A stretch of 64,000 bases of DNA from Mytilus californianus (GCF_021869535.1 NW_026262734.1:113475588-113539587), one strand, 5' to 3'; numbered from the stretch's first letter, positions 22,165-33,345 are shown. Numbers and translations: made by a program. The notes: generated by a model from the sequence alone, not told the origin.

Positions 22165-22563
22165 ATAGGAATAAAACCACTAATTCATAGCCCATTGCTT
22201 TTTATGTTAAATTATGCAATTTCAAGCATTAATAGATATTTTGTCTTAAGTTCAAATAAAGTGGCAACCATTTCATAATAAAACATACCTTATCCTGACT
22301 TGTGCTGAAAAATTCAACGTATACCTTAAATTGCATATTAAAGTGCACTGGTTCCCGGAAGTTTGGTAGTATAGAAAACAGGTACTTCTGATCTTAGCAA
22401 CAGGGCACATATGCACTCTTATCATCATTTTATATATTAATGTTATTATTCAAGAAATGCTTTCAACAAGAGTTCTACTGTGATCACCTATTTTGTTTAG
22501 AATATGTACTTCTTTCTTGTATGTTCATTGTGACCTAGCCCGAATTAGTAGTTCTATACCTTT
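22165..22563. mobile_element. family F MITE-like element, diverged copy
   Basis: Left end GGAATAAAACCACTAATTCA and right end GAATTAGTAGTTCTATACC are rough inverted repeats. Internal blocks ACTGGTTCCCGGAAGTTTGG, AAACAGGTACTTCTGATC and CTACTGTGATCACC match the copy at 35322. Confidence 0.65.
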
Positions 22564-22719
22564 GAAGACATTGCGTGGCAATGAGACGATTAAATTTACA
22601 ACGATATGTTATAGTGGCTTCTGTCATTTACTACCTAAAGTGAAAAAGATTACACACTTTTGTGTTAAAATACTTTGTTGTATATTATACTGTTATTATA
22701 TGATTTGTTTATAAAGTTG

Positions 22720-22990
22720 TCAGGAACCTGATTTTCAGTGGTTGTCGTTTGTTGATGTGGTTCATAAGTGTTTCTCGTTTCTCGTTTTTTATATAGATTA
22801 GACCGTTGGTTTTCCTGTTTGAATGGTTTTACACTAGTCATTTTGGGGGCCTTTTATAGCTCGCTGTTCGGTGTGAGCCAAGGCTCCGTGTTGAAGGCCG
22901 TACTTTGACCTATAATGGTTTACTTTTACAAATTTTAACTTGGATGGAGAGTTGTCTCATTGACACTCATACCACATCTTCTTATATCTA
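22720..22990 (-). repeat. family A, 5' half, reversed
   Basis: Minus-strand order: AGATGTGGTATGAGTGTCAA, GAGACAACTCTCCATCCAAG, TACGGCCTTCAACACGGAGC, AAAGGCCCCCAAAATGACTA and ACGAGAAACGAGAAACAC. It is the same subtype as the forward copy at 30110 (GCTCACACCGAACAGC). Confidence 0.9.
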
Positions 22991-23124
22991 ATAATGTTTC
23001 AAAGAACACAAAATACCGCGGGTTCATGTTTTCTTTTTTATGCATATTTACCACTATGCATATCGTTTCCCGCTCATATAAATATTATCAAATCAATCTT
23101 TTACCTATATGTGACGATGCAACC

Positions 23125-23495
23125 AGAGAGATTCAGGATCCCAGCACCATATTGATCTATGTTGGCAATGCGCTCGGTCAATAACTTTCATAAGAACCAA
23201 GTACAAGCCATAACATTTCTGTAGGTAATTGATGAGGAGTACCGTAAGAGTGCGGGTAAACAAAATATACGTTTAGTTGCCACTTAGATCCCCTGTAGTG
23301 CCAAAAAGGTTCAGGATCTCAGATCAATATTTAAGTTAGCAATGCACTCGGTCAATACCTTTTATTTGAGCCAGGTTCGATTCAGAACTTTGCCTTAGTC
23401 ATTTGCCGAGGAGTGGATAACTGAAAAAAAAACGTCAGGTTGCTATTTTGAACACCTGCAATGCTCAAAAGGTTCAGGACACCAGGATTACTGGC
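23125..23495 (+). repeat. 163-178-bp tandem repeat, about 2-3 copies, next to the PLE
   Basis: TTCAGGAT or TTCAGGAC recurs at 23132, 23310 and 23473. Between them, TTGGCAATGCGCTCGGTCAA or TAGCAATGCACTCGGTCAA and CGAGGAGTGGATAAC recur. It lies directly against the PLE remnant and may be part of its terminal region. Confidence 0.75.
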
Positions 23496-23544
23496 AGTTA
23501 CTGACATAATAGCTCCAGACCTCAATTAGATTGACCGAAAGATT

Positions 23545-24600
23545 ATGTCATCATATGAAAATCAACCTTAACCCCTCCCGTTAAGAGTTTAGTATCATGC
23601 CATTAAGAGTTATACGAGAGGAACGTCACCATCTAGAAACGGATAATTAACACTATGAAATGGAAAATTATCTCTTTTATCGTTAATTTTAGTATTAAGC
23701 TTCCCGTTAGTGATATAAATATCAAGATCCAGGGAGGGAAGTGTTCATTGTTAGTGTTAGCTTTATTTAAAGTAAGTTCAACAGGATAAATCTCTTTAGT
23801 GTACATACCGAAGTCGTCATTATTGAGAGCCAAAATATCATCCAAAAATCTAAAAGTGTTATTACAGTTTTGTATCAGATGTTGTTTCGATGGGTCTTTG
23901 CTGATTTTAGACATACATTATGATTCGTAACAATACAGAAACAGGTCCACAATGAGTGGTGCACATTTAGTCCCAATAGGAATTCCGAAAACTTGACGAT
24001 ATACGGAATCTCCATAGCGAACAAAAAAGTTATGTAGTAAAAATTCGAGTACAGTTATCATATCAAAGCAGGTTCAATTGACATAGTTCTTTCGTTTGTC
24101 GTTACTAAAAAATGACATAAAAGAGTTGGAACATATATACTAGTATTCACATTCTGACTTTTTAAATGCACTTTTAATTAGGTATGTGATTTCTAAACTT
24201 TGAACAGATTCAAAAGCACCAATATGAGCATGTAATTTATCAAGTACTTCCAACGAATTTTTGACACTATTTTCGTAGACCTTATTTGAAAAATTTATTA
24301 CCAGGTTTTTGATTGTACCAAGTGTACTAGCTACTAGAATAGACAGTTAAGTAGTGAAACAATGGTTTGAAGACGAAATAAATTAATATTTTTACGATGT
24401 TTTGTGCAGCTTCTTAAGCCAGTACATATAGTTGGAACTTTCATGTTATTCGATTTTGTCTTGTAAAGAGGTAGCAGAAAGTTCTTAGGATCGTAACACT
24501 TGGATAGCGAAGATGCCTTTTTTGTGCATTCATGGGTTGACAAGTATTGATTAGTTGTTTCTCATGCGAATCGGGTAGATAACCCGTTACCAGGGGCTTT
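23545..24600 (-). pseudogene. Penelope-like retroelement remnant (RT core, frameshifted)
   Basis: The minus-strand frame at 23914-23633 reads KDPSKQHL, then NNTFRFLDDILALNNDDFGMYTKEIYPVELTLNKA. FLDD is the Y/F-x-D-D catalytic box of a reverse transcriptase, in the sequence context of mussel Penelope-like elements. A frameshift follows; LDLDIYITNGKLNTK and NYPFLDGDVP continue in another frame. Further upstream (24543-24334) matching is weak and full of stops. The end (23545-23630) shares GAAAATCAACC and TATACGAGAG with the sequence downstream of the family B copy at 26040. It cannot make protein. Confidence 0.7.
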
Positions 24601-24604
24601 TATT

Positions 24605-25235
24605 CCCTGATTTACTAATTATGACTTTTTGTGGTAGACAGAAACCTAACATAATTTCAAACATGTGTTTACATCGTGTAACTGCGCACGGAAATTTTTC
24701 TTACCATATTGGTCCGTTTATCATATTGAAAGAAAAACGAATGGGATATCGGTTTGATATTCTTCTTACTAAGGGATTAAAAATCTTCATCGAAGATTAG
24801 GTGCATAAAACACATTTTACAACTTTTCAAGATAAACATACTTTTGTATATGCAAGATCGGATTCATCTTCACTAGTTATACTAACACATGCACATATAG
24901 TACTTATACTCCATTCCTAGTATGAGGAAAGATTGTAAGCATTTCCCAACGTAAAATGCACTTGCAGATCACATTTTAACTAACTGGAATATAATTGTTT
25001 ATTTACTCGATAACCCGGACACATACAAATCAATTTATTCTTAAAATGTACCTTTTCACCCAATTTCAAGTATTTTTGTTAAGTGTTTGCAATTGTAAGG
25101 AAATACAAATTATTAAAATATTAAATTTTTATTTCGTATATATATGAAAAGAGTTTTATTCTGTAGTTAAAAATAGAAGCATTTTCTATAAATGGTCAAT
25201 TCAATTTTAAAAACTCACAATAACATATGAGTAAT
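24605..25235. other. AT-rich DNA, nothing recognised
   Basis: No exon, array or inverted repeat that I can support. Confidence 0.5.
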
Positions 25236-25239
25236 AATG

Positions 25240-26260
25240 CTTATTATGAAAACGAATGCATTCCATACATAGCCGACAATCAACTTCGACAATTTTTCCC
25301 TTTTATCACAATATAGAGTAATTGAGACTCCATTTACCTTTATGAAAATTATCCCCATTTTCCAATTTTCGTATAAATAATACCTAATGTTTACCTTCAG
25401 CCATAAAAGTGAAATATTAAGATGGTGATATATGTGTTTTAAGAAATTGAGAAAACAGCAATGCACGTAGTTATTTAGCAGCTCTGAATAAAATTTCATC
25501 ACCTTTAATCTCTGTCTAATATTTTTGGGGTTTATTTTTGAACGAATGCATTGCATAAAGGATGGAAACGGGAAATGAATCAAAGAAACAACAACCCGAC
25601 CAAAGATCGGAAAACAACCAAAGGCCACCAACGGGTCTTCAACGCAGCGAGAAAATCCCCCCGCTGGAGGCGGCTTCATTTGGCCCCTTAACAATAATGT
25701 ATACTAGTTCAGCGAAATAGACGCCACATTAAACTCCGAAACCTACAAATGAACCAAAACTTATTAAAATAACACAGAAGACTAACAAGGGCTCGAGTTT
25801 CCTGATTTAGGACAGGCGCCATGCAAAATGCGGAAGGGTTAAACTTGTTTTGTGATATCTCAAACCCCCCCCCCCCCCCTTATACCTCTGGCCAATGTGG
25901 AATAAACAAACACACAGTAAAAAGCAAAACGCACAGTTTAAAGAAGAAACAAAGCAAAATGACAATGATCAACGTAATTAACAAAGGACTACTAGCCGTT
26001 ACTGCCTTGACAGCTACAGACCTTAATTAAACTGATCGAAGATTATGTTCTCAACATATGAAAATCAACCACAGTCTCTCCCGTTAGGTATTTATTAGCA
26101 TACCATCTTAAATTATACGAGAAGAACATAACCCGTACCATGTTAACAACTGGTTTTAGAATATTAATTCAATGAAATGTGAAATATCTGTTTTTTGTTG
26201 GCCACGGTTAATGACTTTCGGTTCATTATATTACAGCACATTCATTAGAGTATGAATCAA
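25240..26260 (+). repeat. second copy of the 21645 segment, split by a family B insertion
   Basis: Left part 25240-25557 (GCCGACAATCAACTTCGAC, GGTGATATATG, TTTAGCAGCTCTGAATAAAA, AACGAATGCATTGCAT) and right part about 26165-26260 (AATTCAATGAAATGTGAAAT, TGACTTTCGGTTCATTATA) align to the single segment at 21645-22060. The intervening 0.6 kb is family B plus PLE end sequence. Confidence 0.7.
25558..26160 (+). repeat. family B repeat extended by PLE-end sequence
   Basis: GGATGGAAACGGGAAATGAA, AACAACAACCCGACCAAAG, GGCCACCAACGGGTCTTCAA and GGACAGGCGCCATGCAAAAT are family B. A C-run follows at about 25867. It continues through GAAAATCAACCACAGTCTC and TATACGAGAAGAACATAACC, which also occur beside the PLE remnant at 23545. 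Family B is therefore probably a terminal region of that PLE family. The long minus-strand open frame here is antisense repeat. Confidence 0.8.
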
Positions 26261-26502
26261 ATTTGCTGGTCATTGAAATCTTTGACTACGTATGGATAGA
26301 AAGGTTGGTTGATTCTCTCAGTAAAATATTCACTATGCCTTCGCCGGAAATATTGTCAAACTTGTCAAATAACGACCGAGTAGGATGTATGTACGTAGAT
26401 TCCATCCCTGGAGCTGCGAGGGTACAGTGGAATCCGTGTTTATGGTGGAGGAAACTGAAGTACCGTCGGCGGACAGTTCACACAAAAAAAGTCATTTGCA
26501 GG

Positions 26503-26545
26503 ATAGTTGTCTCTATGACAACCATATCCACATCTTCTTAGCTTT
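26503..26545 (-). repeat. family A 5' tip, reversed
   Basis: ATAGTTGTCTC, then ACAACCATATCCACATCTTC, is the complement of the family A start with several changes. Confidence 0.6.
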
Positions 26546-26789
26546 ATAAAGTATCTCTATTTGAATATATGTAGATTTATCTGCTGTCGGTGACCACCTT
26601 CTGCAAGTCATACATGGAACAAGACATGATTTCAGCTAATCAGATATATTAACATATATGATCTGGGACTATTATACAATATATTATGTCCCAGATATGA
26701 TCAAGATGAAATGTTTACACATGATATGATCTTTTTACTTGTATGACAAAATATTTTAGGGATTTAGCTGAGTTCAAAGAATTCACGCA

Positions 26790-27080
26790 TAATGAGATTT
26801 GATGAGATTTGATAATCGAGTCAGGCAGATGGTTCCACTCTCTAAAGGTCTTTAGAAAAAAATGAATGACTCTATACTCTTTCCTACACTGTCACAACTG
26901 TTCAAATGATTGAATTCTTGTTTTTCTGTTTCCGTGCGCCTAATATACTTTATTGATTCAGTTTTAACTATAATGAAATGGCACTATAGTATTTTTTTAA
27001 GAACTATGCTATATATTGTGTTGAATGGGTCCTAGGGGATGTATTAATGTCCTTTCTCTTAATATGACTGGCATATCACC
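26790..27080 (-). pseudogene. LINE ORF2 C-terminal remnant
   Basis: The minus strand reads SHSFF, then REWNHLPDSIIKS in a shifted frame, preceded by KNSII and VVTV. The 'S-F-F-x-R-T-x-R-x-W-N-x-L-P' stretch is typical of the C-terminus of CR1/L2-like non-LTR reverse transcriptases. Several stops and frameshifts make it dead. Confidence 0.45.
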
Positions 27081-27419
27081 TTCTTCTCTGTTTATCTGAT
27101 GTAAATCATCGTTGTTTACACGATTGTTCTGTCTTCTCTATATATGGAGAATAAATGAAATTAAATATACTAAAAAGAAAAATTATATTCCAAATTAAGT
27201 TAAAACATACAGTCGGAAAACAGTTGTCACGCTAAAATGTTTTAACTGCTAAAAATAATTTGTTGAACGTTTTTTGAGAGATCAACCTAAACTTTAAAAA
27301 TTTCTTTTTATCAATAAAAATACAAGGGGGATATCTTTATGTTGACCTTGTATCTGTATTTAGTGATTCTATCGAGTGATTTATGACAACATTTGTTTGA
27401 TATAATTTATAAACAAATA

Positions 27420-27545
27420 TAGCCAAATTCATCTTAGGTCAGCCTTGCCTAAGGGAGTCGAAACCTTATTTTCTTAATAACTTCTTAGTTTATAAACGGA
27501 GAATTACTAATTCAGCCAATGTGTTATTCATGATCGCTTTAACTG
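27420..27545 (-). repeat. family D fragment, reversed
   Basis: ATAGCCAAATTCATCTTAGG, TCAGCCTTGCCTAAGGGAGT and TAACTTCTTAGTTTATAAAC are the complement of the central part of family D. Confidence 0.8.
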
Positions 27546-27809
27546 TAATTCTTAGTCGATTCCACAACACGGCATAAAAAACACTGAAGGACAATACGGT
27601 CCTGTACAAAAAAAATGTTTTTTTTCTGTAAAAATCTTGTATCTGTGTCGATGATTTTTTTTTTCATTGCAAAATGCTACCTAGAAGAAAATAACCTTAA
27701 ATAAAATAAGCTATCAGTAACTGCGAGTACTCTCAGATCTGTACTTCGTTAATGTCTTTTTGTTGTTGGGATGTACAAGTACCCGGCCACGTCCACTCTG
27801 TGTTTTTGT

Positions 27810-28245
27810 TAGATGTATTTCTATTTGTATCCATCTGATGAGTTAAGCCTTTTTCAACTGATTTTTATAGTTCGTTCTTATGTTGTACCGTAACACCACT
27901 GTCCCAGGTTAGGGGGAGGATTGGGCGCCCGCTAACATGTTTAACCCCGCCACATTCTGTATGTATGTGCCTGTCCCAAGTCAGGAGCCTGTAATTCAGT
28001 GGTTGTCGTTTGTTGATGTGTTACATATTTGTTTTTCGTTCATTTTTTTGTACATAAATTAGGCCGTTAGTTTTCTCGTTTGAATTGTTTTACATTTGTC
28101 ATTTCGGGGTCTTTTATAGCTGACTATGCGGTATGGGCTTTGTTCATTGTTGAAGGCCGTACGGTGACATATAGTTGTTAATTTCAGTGTCATTTGGTCT
28201 CTTGTGAAGAGTTGTCTCATTGGCAATCATACCACATCTTCTTTT
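27810..28245 (-). repeat. family A, near full length, reversed
   Basis: Minus-strand order from AGATGTGGTATGATTGCCAA through CGTACGGCCTTCAACAATGA, CGCATAGTCAGCTATAAAAG, AACTAACGGCCTAATTTATG and GCTCCTGACTTGGGACAGGC to AAAGGCTTAACTCATCAGAT. All blocks are present. Confidence 0.95.
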
Positions 28246-28256
28246 TTTATATATAA

Positions 28257-28332
28257 TGGTCTACTTTTAGAAATTGTGACTTGGATGGAGAGTTGTCTCA
28301 TTGGCACTCATACCACATTTTCTTATATCTAT
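28257..28332 (-). repeat. second family A tip, reversed
   Basis: GAGAGTTGTCTCATTGGCAC and CATACCACATTTTCTTATAT match the family start of the 22720 subtype. It abuts the full copy, giving two A starts in tandem. Confidence 0.85.
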
Positions 28333-28589
28333 TATATGGTATGATGTAACCTTAACATGGGCTATACCTTCTGTGCTATTCCTTTAACACATTGGACACA
28401 GGCCTGAAATTCAAAAATAATATAATTAATATATATATATACAATGCAAATACAAATATTTCATTGGCACAAACTTATTAACAATAAATGGTTACGACCT
28501 ATTGCATATATATAATTATATTAATTGACAGAATTAAAAGTTACATATTGATATATCATATTATTTCACTATTCCTTATATTTAGACAC

Positions 28590-28995
28590 TCTGATATGAA
28601 AGAGGAAGACAGTCTAAGTAATAATGCTGAGCTATTGTTTACCAATAGAGATATTTTTTCAACAGTGTAAATGTTACGCTGTATTTTAAAACATTTATTT
28701 TATTTTTCTAATATTTATCGTTTTGAGGTAAATCTATTACATTGTAATAAGAAATGTTGTTCATCTTTAATTTTCCCATCATTACAGACAGGACAGTATC
28801 TTTCCTCTCTTGGAATATTAAGATGTCTTCCCCTTTCAATCATTAAAGAATGTGCACTTATGCGTATTTTGCATATTGCTGCTCTTTCATTTAAGTTCAA
28901 CATATGATGATCTTTGACCCATTCTGTAGACTTTACGAAAGAAACTAAGTTTAGAAGATTCCTGTATGTTTGCATTTTGATTTTTGCAAGCACAG
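28590..28995 (-). pseudogene. LINE ORF2 C-terminal remnant (zinc-knuckle-like region)
   Basis: From 28993 the minus strand reads NLNERAAICKIRISAHSL, MIERGRHLNIPREERYCPVC and KDEQHFLLQCNRF. The pattern R-I-S-A-H-x-L, E-x-G-R, P-R-E-E-R-x-C-x-x-C and E-x-H-F-x-x-x-C is the conserved C-terminal motif of many non-LTR retrotransposons. After a frameshift, VEKISLLVNNSSALLLRL continues the family. Only the tail of the element remains. Confidence 0.6.
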
Positions 28996-29023
28996 ATCAT
29001 AATAAAGTAAGTTTAACGACATG

Positions 29024-32000
29024 TTATTTTTGATTGGTCATAAAACATTTTTTTTTAAATCCATAAATCCTTGTATAGTTAGTATGTTTTTTTATTCCTG
29101 TACTTTGAAAGATGAATCCTTGCTGATTTTTTTTTCTCTCCCGTATTCTATACTTGTGCCCCTTCGCCCACAACGTCTTCGGACTGTAAGTCCTATTTCG
29201 CTAAAAAGACAAAATTCGTTTTTGTAAAACACTGTGTTACGTACTACTTACATTTCTATTATAAAATAAAATCACTGCAGTCAAAGCAAGGGCGACAACT
29301 CCTACTCCCGTTAGTATATATGGTAAATAGTTAGTATGCTGTTAACAATAACAATTACTGTCATGATTTATATCACTTTAATATGTAGTAATTATACTTA
29401 CAGATATACAACTATAGTTAAAATTTTAGACAAAGATCGAGGACGTAATTTGTCAGTATTTCAGATTTATTATGAGATTGTTTATGCACTTTAGAACTTG
29501 TAAAACTGTTTTTAAATTTTGGAAAAAAATGATTGCATACATTTAGAACTAGTTTCTGAATCTCGAAAAAAAAATTATGAGTAATAATTTTTACTTCCAG
29601 ACATACAATCAGTTCAAAATTTCTAAATATAAAGATCTATATGATTCACTAAGAAATCGACTTAAAAACTAATTTTTTCACTTAAAATTTGTTTAAAAAT
29701 GAAACTGTATTTGCTCTCATCGTTTAATGAAAAATTGGTCTTTTTGACGCTTTTTCCACCTAAGATAATTCCTACTGTTCATAGCAATAGCATGTCCCTT
29801 CCTTTCTGTTTGTAACGATTTGGATTGCTACTGGAAAGCACCATATGGAAAATGAAAAATGCAATAAAGGTAAACACGAAAAAATAGTTAACGTGCTACA
29901 TTTTTCATACACCAGACACATTTTGAATAAATGAAAACTTTATATGTATATGCCATCTACACTAAATTCATTACAGAACAATAATAAAAAAGAAAAAAAA
30001 AACAGAAACAAAAGAGGTTCCTGACAGGATATGCATATGGACATTTGAAGTGGTAACAACACATTTTTAGCGCATCCCCTCCAAATTTCAACCTTAAGTA
30101 GTTGATAGATATAGGAAGATGTGGTATGAGTGCCAATGAGACAACTCTCCATCCAAGTTACAATTTATAAAAGTAAACCATTATAGGTCAAGGTACGGCC
30201 TTCAACACGGAGCATTGGCTCACACCGAACAGCAAGCTATAAAGGGCCCCAAAAAATTACTAGTGTAAAACCATTCAAACGGAAAAACCAACGGTTTAAT
30301 CTATATAAAAACGAGAAACGAGAAACACGTATGAACTACATAAACAGACGACAACTTCTGTAATCAGATTCCTGCCTTAGGACAGGTGCAAACATTTGCA
30401 GCGGGATTAAACGTTTTAATGGTACCAAACCCTCCCCCTTTTCTGAAACAATAGTATTACATCACAACATAGAAAAACACACTATAAAATACCAATTGGA
30501 AGGGTTAACTCAATCAAAAAACGTAAATTAACACACAATGAACGAATAAATTTGACCTGTGACACCTGAATGATGTATGGATGAATTTGTGTGTAACATT
30601 CACATCCAGTGGCAAATATGACATGCTTCAGGACAAGACCACGCTATTATTTGTCTTTGAAAACGTGTTATATTAAAGTATAAAGGTAAATTTTTTTCAG
30701 AGAAAAGTGCCTGTGGCGTAATTTTATAAATCGACCTATACAATTAAATTTTTGGACGATATTTTGCCGATCAAAGAGGGGGTGTGTGCTTTATACATCC
30801 CCGCCCCCTGAATCCGTCATTGCGCGCGTATTTTTAACGAACTGGCTTTCAGAATGTAACTGTCAGCAGTTTGGAGAAAGACATGTCACTCAGCAAGGAC
30901 ACCTTATTCCTCAATAACCACATACATAGGGAGAAGCAGCAAATGCCCTTTTTCAATTCTTTGCTAATTTGACCCGGCCGAGAATCGTACCCACAATCTC
31001 CCACCACATAGAAGAAACATACATAAAGATACCTTATTAATAAACTCAATAAGTATATATGTGAAAATCCTTTTGAACCTATCCATCTTTTGATAATTGA
31101 CAAAGACATCATCTCTTGTTGTGGTCTAAAAGGCACTAACCAGACTTCAATATATAATTTGAAAAAGGAGTTTTTATGTTATACTTACAAATTCTGTACA
31201 TTCGTCGCCTATTTTCACCTCTAACGAATAGCTGAAATATAATCAAACATATATAATATTAGTAATATTTTATTGTATAGATTTATTATTTTTTGTCTAA
31301 ATTTAGCTTAATACCTCATTCCAATGGTTGTGTATTTTTGGCATCACTTAAATGTCCATCGTTAACATTTTAGAACTTCTATAATACTGTGTCTGATTAA
31401 ACATGGTCTGACTTTAATCATTTGTACAATGATATACTAGAAGGTTTTGCTTAATCTTCTTACTGTTTCCCTTGTGACAATTTGTGTTGCTTATCATATA
31501 CTGTAGGTCAACAATAATATTTAAATTGTTTGATGTTGTCTACCTACCCACCTAAAAAGCAGCACACCCCAAAAAATGTATGACACAAATCGTTTCAATT
31601 TTTTTTTTAAAGATTTTTTCCTACTCTAACGTCGTTTTCTTGTTCTTGTATAGAACATGTAACTAATGTTGTTTGCAAAACAAAAATCCCTACCTACCTA
31701 TCCAAACCTCCATGGCATGGATAGGCAACATCAAACAAAGAAGTTGTTTAGGTTGGCCTCACCATAGACACTGGCCATGGGAGAGAACAAACATATTTCT
31801 AGGGACACGGACGACGTAATCGTTGTAACGAATTTGAAGATGAATATCATTTCTTTATTTTTGTGCATTTGTAATAAATTATTCAAAGTACTCAAAGATT
31901 CCGAAATTCGACACAATATATCGGTCGAATCTTCATGATTTTCCTGGTCAACTGTTTACTGTTGACTACAAGTGTTGCTATTTTGTATGAATGCTAAGGT

Positions 32001-32309
32001 ACATTGCTAGAAGCCTTTAACCCTTCATTAAAAAGTGAGAAAGAAAAAATCTCTTTACTAGCTTAAACCTACATATGTGTGATAGTTCGATCCATAGTTC
32101 TTACTGAAAGCATGAGTTAAGTCAACATGGTTGAGGTTATTAAAAGCATATTTAAATTACTTGTTGATAGAATTTTGTGGTGAGTGGTTGTCAAGCTTGC
32201 ATGTTGCAGTTGGTTGTTTTAGACAAGTATCATTCCGACCTTTCCCAACTTCGCACAAAGTGTAATTTTCTTTTCCAAAGTAGACTTTTGCTACGATTAA
32301 ATTTATGAA
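29024..32309 (-). CDS. candidate single-pass membrane protein gene, 3' four exons (5' end not found)
   Basis: On the minus strand four exons join in phase with GT-AG borders: 32309-32161 (149 nt), 31231-31189 (43 nt), 29338-29252 (87 nt) and 29200-29024 (177 nt), giving 151 codons and TAA. The first has acceptor TTTTCAG and donor GTAATT and encodes a Cys-rich ectodomain part (VYFGKENYTLCEVGKG, NDTCLKQPTATCKLDN). The second encodes NYSLEVKIGDECTEF, whose first residue is split across the splice. The third is nearly all membrane helix (LTGVGVVALALTAVILFY). The fourth begins RNRTYSPK and is a basic tail; its last part is low complexity, so the true 3' end may be earlier. The phases (2, then 0, then 0) fit at every junction, which is unlikely by chance. 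The signal-peptide exon should lie upstream, beyond 32310, and I could not find it. SLEVKIG resembles the last strand of an immunoglobulin-like or CUB domain, but no family is firmly recognised. Introns hold family A, SINE and LINE fragments. Confidence 0.6.
29340..30105. other. AT-rich intron of the minus-strand gene
   Basis: Between candidate exons at 29252-29338 and 31189-31231. I see no further exon in this part. Confidence 0.45.
30110..30525 (+). repeat. family A, near full length (variant subtype)
   Basis: AGATGTGGTATGAGTGCCAA, TACGGCCTTCAACACGGAGC, GCTCACACCGAACAGCAAGC and GGACAGGTGCAAACATTTGC; same subtype as the reversed copy at 22720. Confidence 0.92.
30845..31020 (-). repeat. tRNA-derived SINE, reversed
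   Basis: The minus strand reads GGTACGATTCTCGGCCGG, a good RNA polymerase III B-box, followed by GGGCATTTGCTGCTTCTCCC. The same arrangement occurs in the forward copy at 5110. The open frame across it is not a gene. Confidence 0.65.
31235..31780. other. AT-rich intron, nothing recognised
   Basis: It lies between candidate exons of the minus-strand gene. Apart from CTACCTACC runs, I see no structure. Confidence 0.45.
31785..31870 (+). pseudogene. LINE C-terminal scrap
   Basis: One frame reads RRNRCNEFEDEYHFFIFVHL, resembling the 'C-N-x-x-x-E-D-E-x-H-F' motif near the C-terminus of non-LTR retrotransposons. The neighbouring sequence has stops in all frames. Confidence 0.4.
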
Positions 32310-32425
32310 CTGAAAATAAATATAATAAAATAAAGTGAGCCATTATTTCAACATTTTATGGTATAATCAACAATTGACATGTTCGTCATATCAAATAATT
32401 GACCTATTGGGTCCGTGTAACACTT

Positions 32426-32502
32426 AACAATTCAAAATTTCTAAAAGTTTTCAAACTTTATTTTTTTGGATTTTTTATCAAAGTTTTAAAATATCAACAT
32501 AT
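32426..32502. repeat. left arm of a ~77-bp inverted pair (partner at 35172-35248)
   Basis: AACAATTCAAAATTTC, AAAGTTTTCAA and ATCAAAGTTTTAAAATATCA occur here and, complemented, at 35172-35248. The arms lie 2.7 kb apart and enclose family A, family B and PLE fragments. The sequence is AT-rich, so the significance needs an alignment. Confidence 0.6.
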
Positions 32503-32602
32503 CAATTTTTTTTATTTTTTTGAAAATTTAATACTCTTGTTCTAAAGTCCGTTTGAAAGTGCACCCAGTGAATTCTTATATATCGAAACACAATATAAAT
32601 AG

Positions 32603-32903
32603 TAGGAGATGGGGTATGATTGCAAATGAGACAACTATCCACCAAAGTTCAAATAAAATGGATTTAAGATATTAAAGGCAACCGTACGGCCTTCAACAAT
32701 GAGAAAAATCCCATGCCGTATAGTCGGCTATAAAAGGCCCCGACATGAAAAATATGAAACAATTCAATTGAGAAAACTAACGGCCTAATTTATTACAAAA
32801 CAATTAACGAAAAACAAATATGACAGACACGAACCAACGACAACCACTGAACTACAGGCTGCTGACTTGGGATAGGCACATAAAGAATGTGGCGGGGTTA
32901 AAG
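32603..32903 (+). repeat. family A, 5' three quarters
   Basis: GATGGGGTATGATTGCAAAT, CGTACGGCCTTCAACAATGA, GCCGTATAGTCGGCTATAAA, GAAAACTAACGGCCTAATTT and AATGTGGCGGGGTTAAAG follow family A, truncated at the 3' end. Confidence 0.93.
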
Positions 32904-33039
32904 ATTATTGTAAAATGTTTTCAGTACAGAAAATAAGCATTAAGATAAACCTGAAAATCATAAACGGCATTTTTTAAAATTAAAATATATAAATAGAGGT
33001 ATTGATTGTATTAACTTATCTAGTATATTTATTAAAATT

Positions 33040-33345
33040 GAGAATGGAAATGGGGAATGTGTCAAAGAGACAACAACCCGACCATAGAGCAGACAAAAGC
33101 CGAAGGCCACCAATGGGTCTTCAATGCAGCGGGAAACTCCCGCACCTGAAGGCGTCCTTCAGCTGTCCCCTAAACAAATATGTATACTAGTTCAGTGATA
33201 ATGGACGTCATACTAAACTCCAAATTATACACAGGAAACTAAAATTAAAAATGATACAAGACTAACAAAGGCCAGAAGCTCCTGACTTGGGACAGGCGCA
33301 AAAATGCGGCGGGGTTAAACATGTTTTTTGAGATCTCAACCCTCC
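33040..33345 (+). repeat. family B dispersed repeat
   Basis: GAGAATGGAAATGGGGAATG, AACAACAACCCGACCATAG, GGCCACCAATGGGTCTTCAA, CCTGACTTGGGACAGGCGC and AAAATGCGGCGGGGTTAAAC follow family B order. Confidence 0.93.

Noticed and set aside
25215-25694. A 159-codon minus-strand open frame
   Set aside because: It is the antisense of a family B repeat joined to the unrelated host segment. No domain is visible.
30849-31136. 95-codon minus-strand open frame
   Set aside because: It covers a tRNA-derived SINE with a B-box and has no protein similarity that I recognise.
31939-31990. Plus-strand ATG followed by a signal-peptide-like run (MIFLVNCLLLTTSVAIL) and a possible donor
   Set aside because: No matching downstream exon on the plus strand was found and it lies in an intron of the opposite-strand gene. 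Hydrophobic runs are common in AT-rich DNA.
32928-32971. Possible first exon of the minus-strand gene (MPFMIFRFILNAYF)
   Set aside because: Its phase at the only nearby donor (GTACTG) does not join to the exon at 32309 without an immediate stop.
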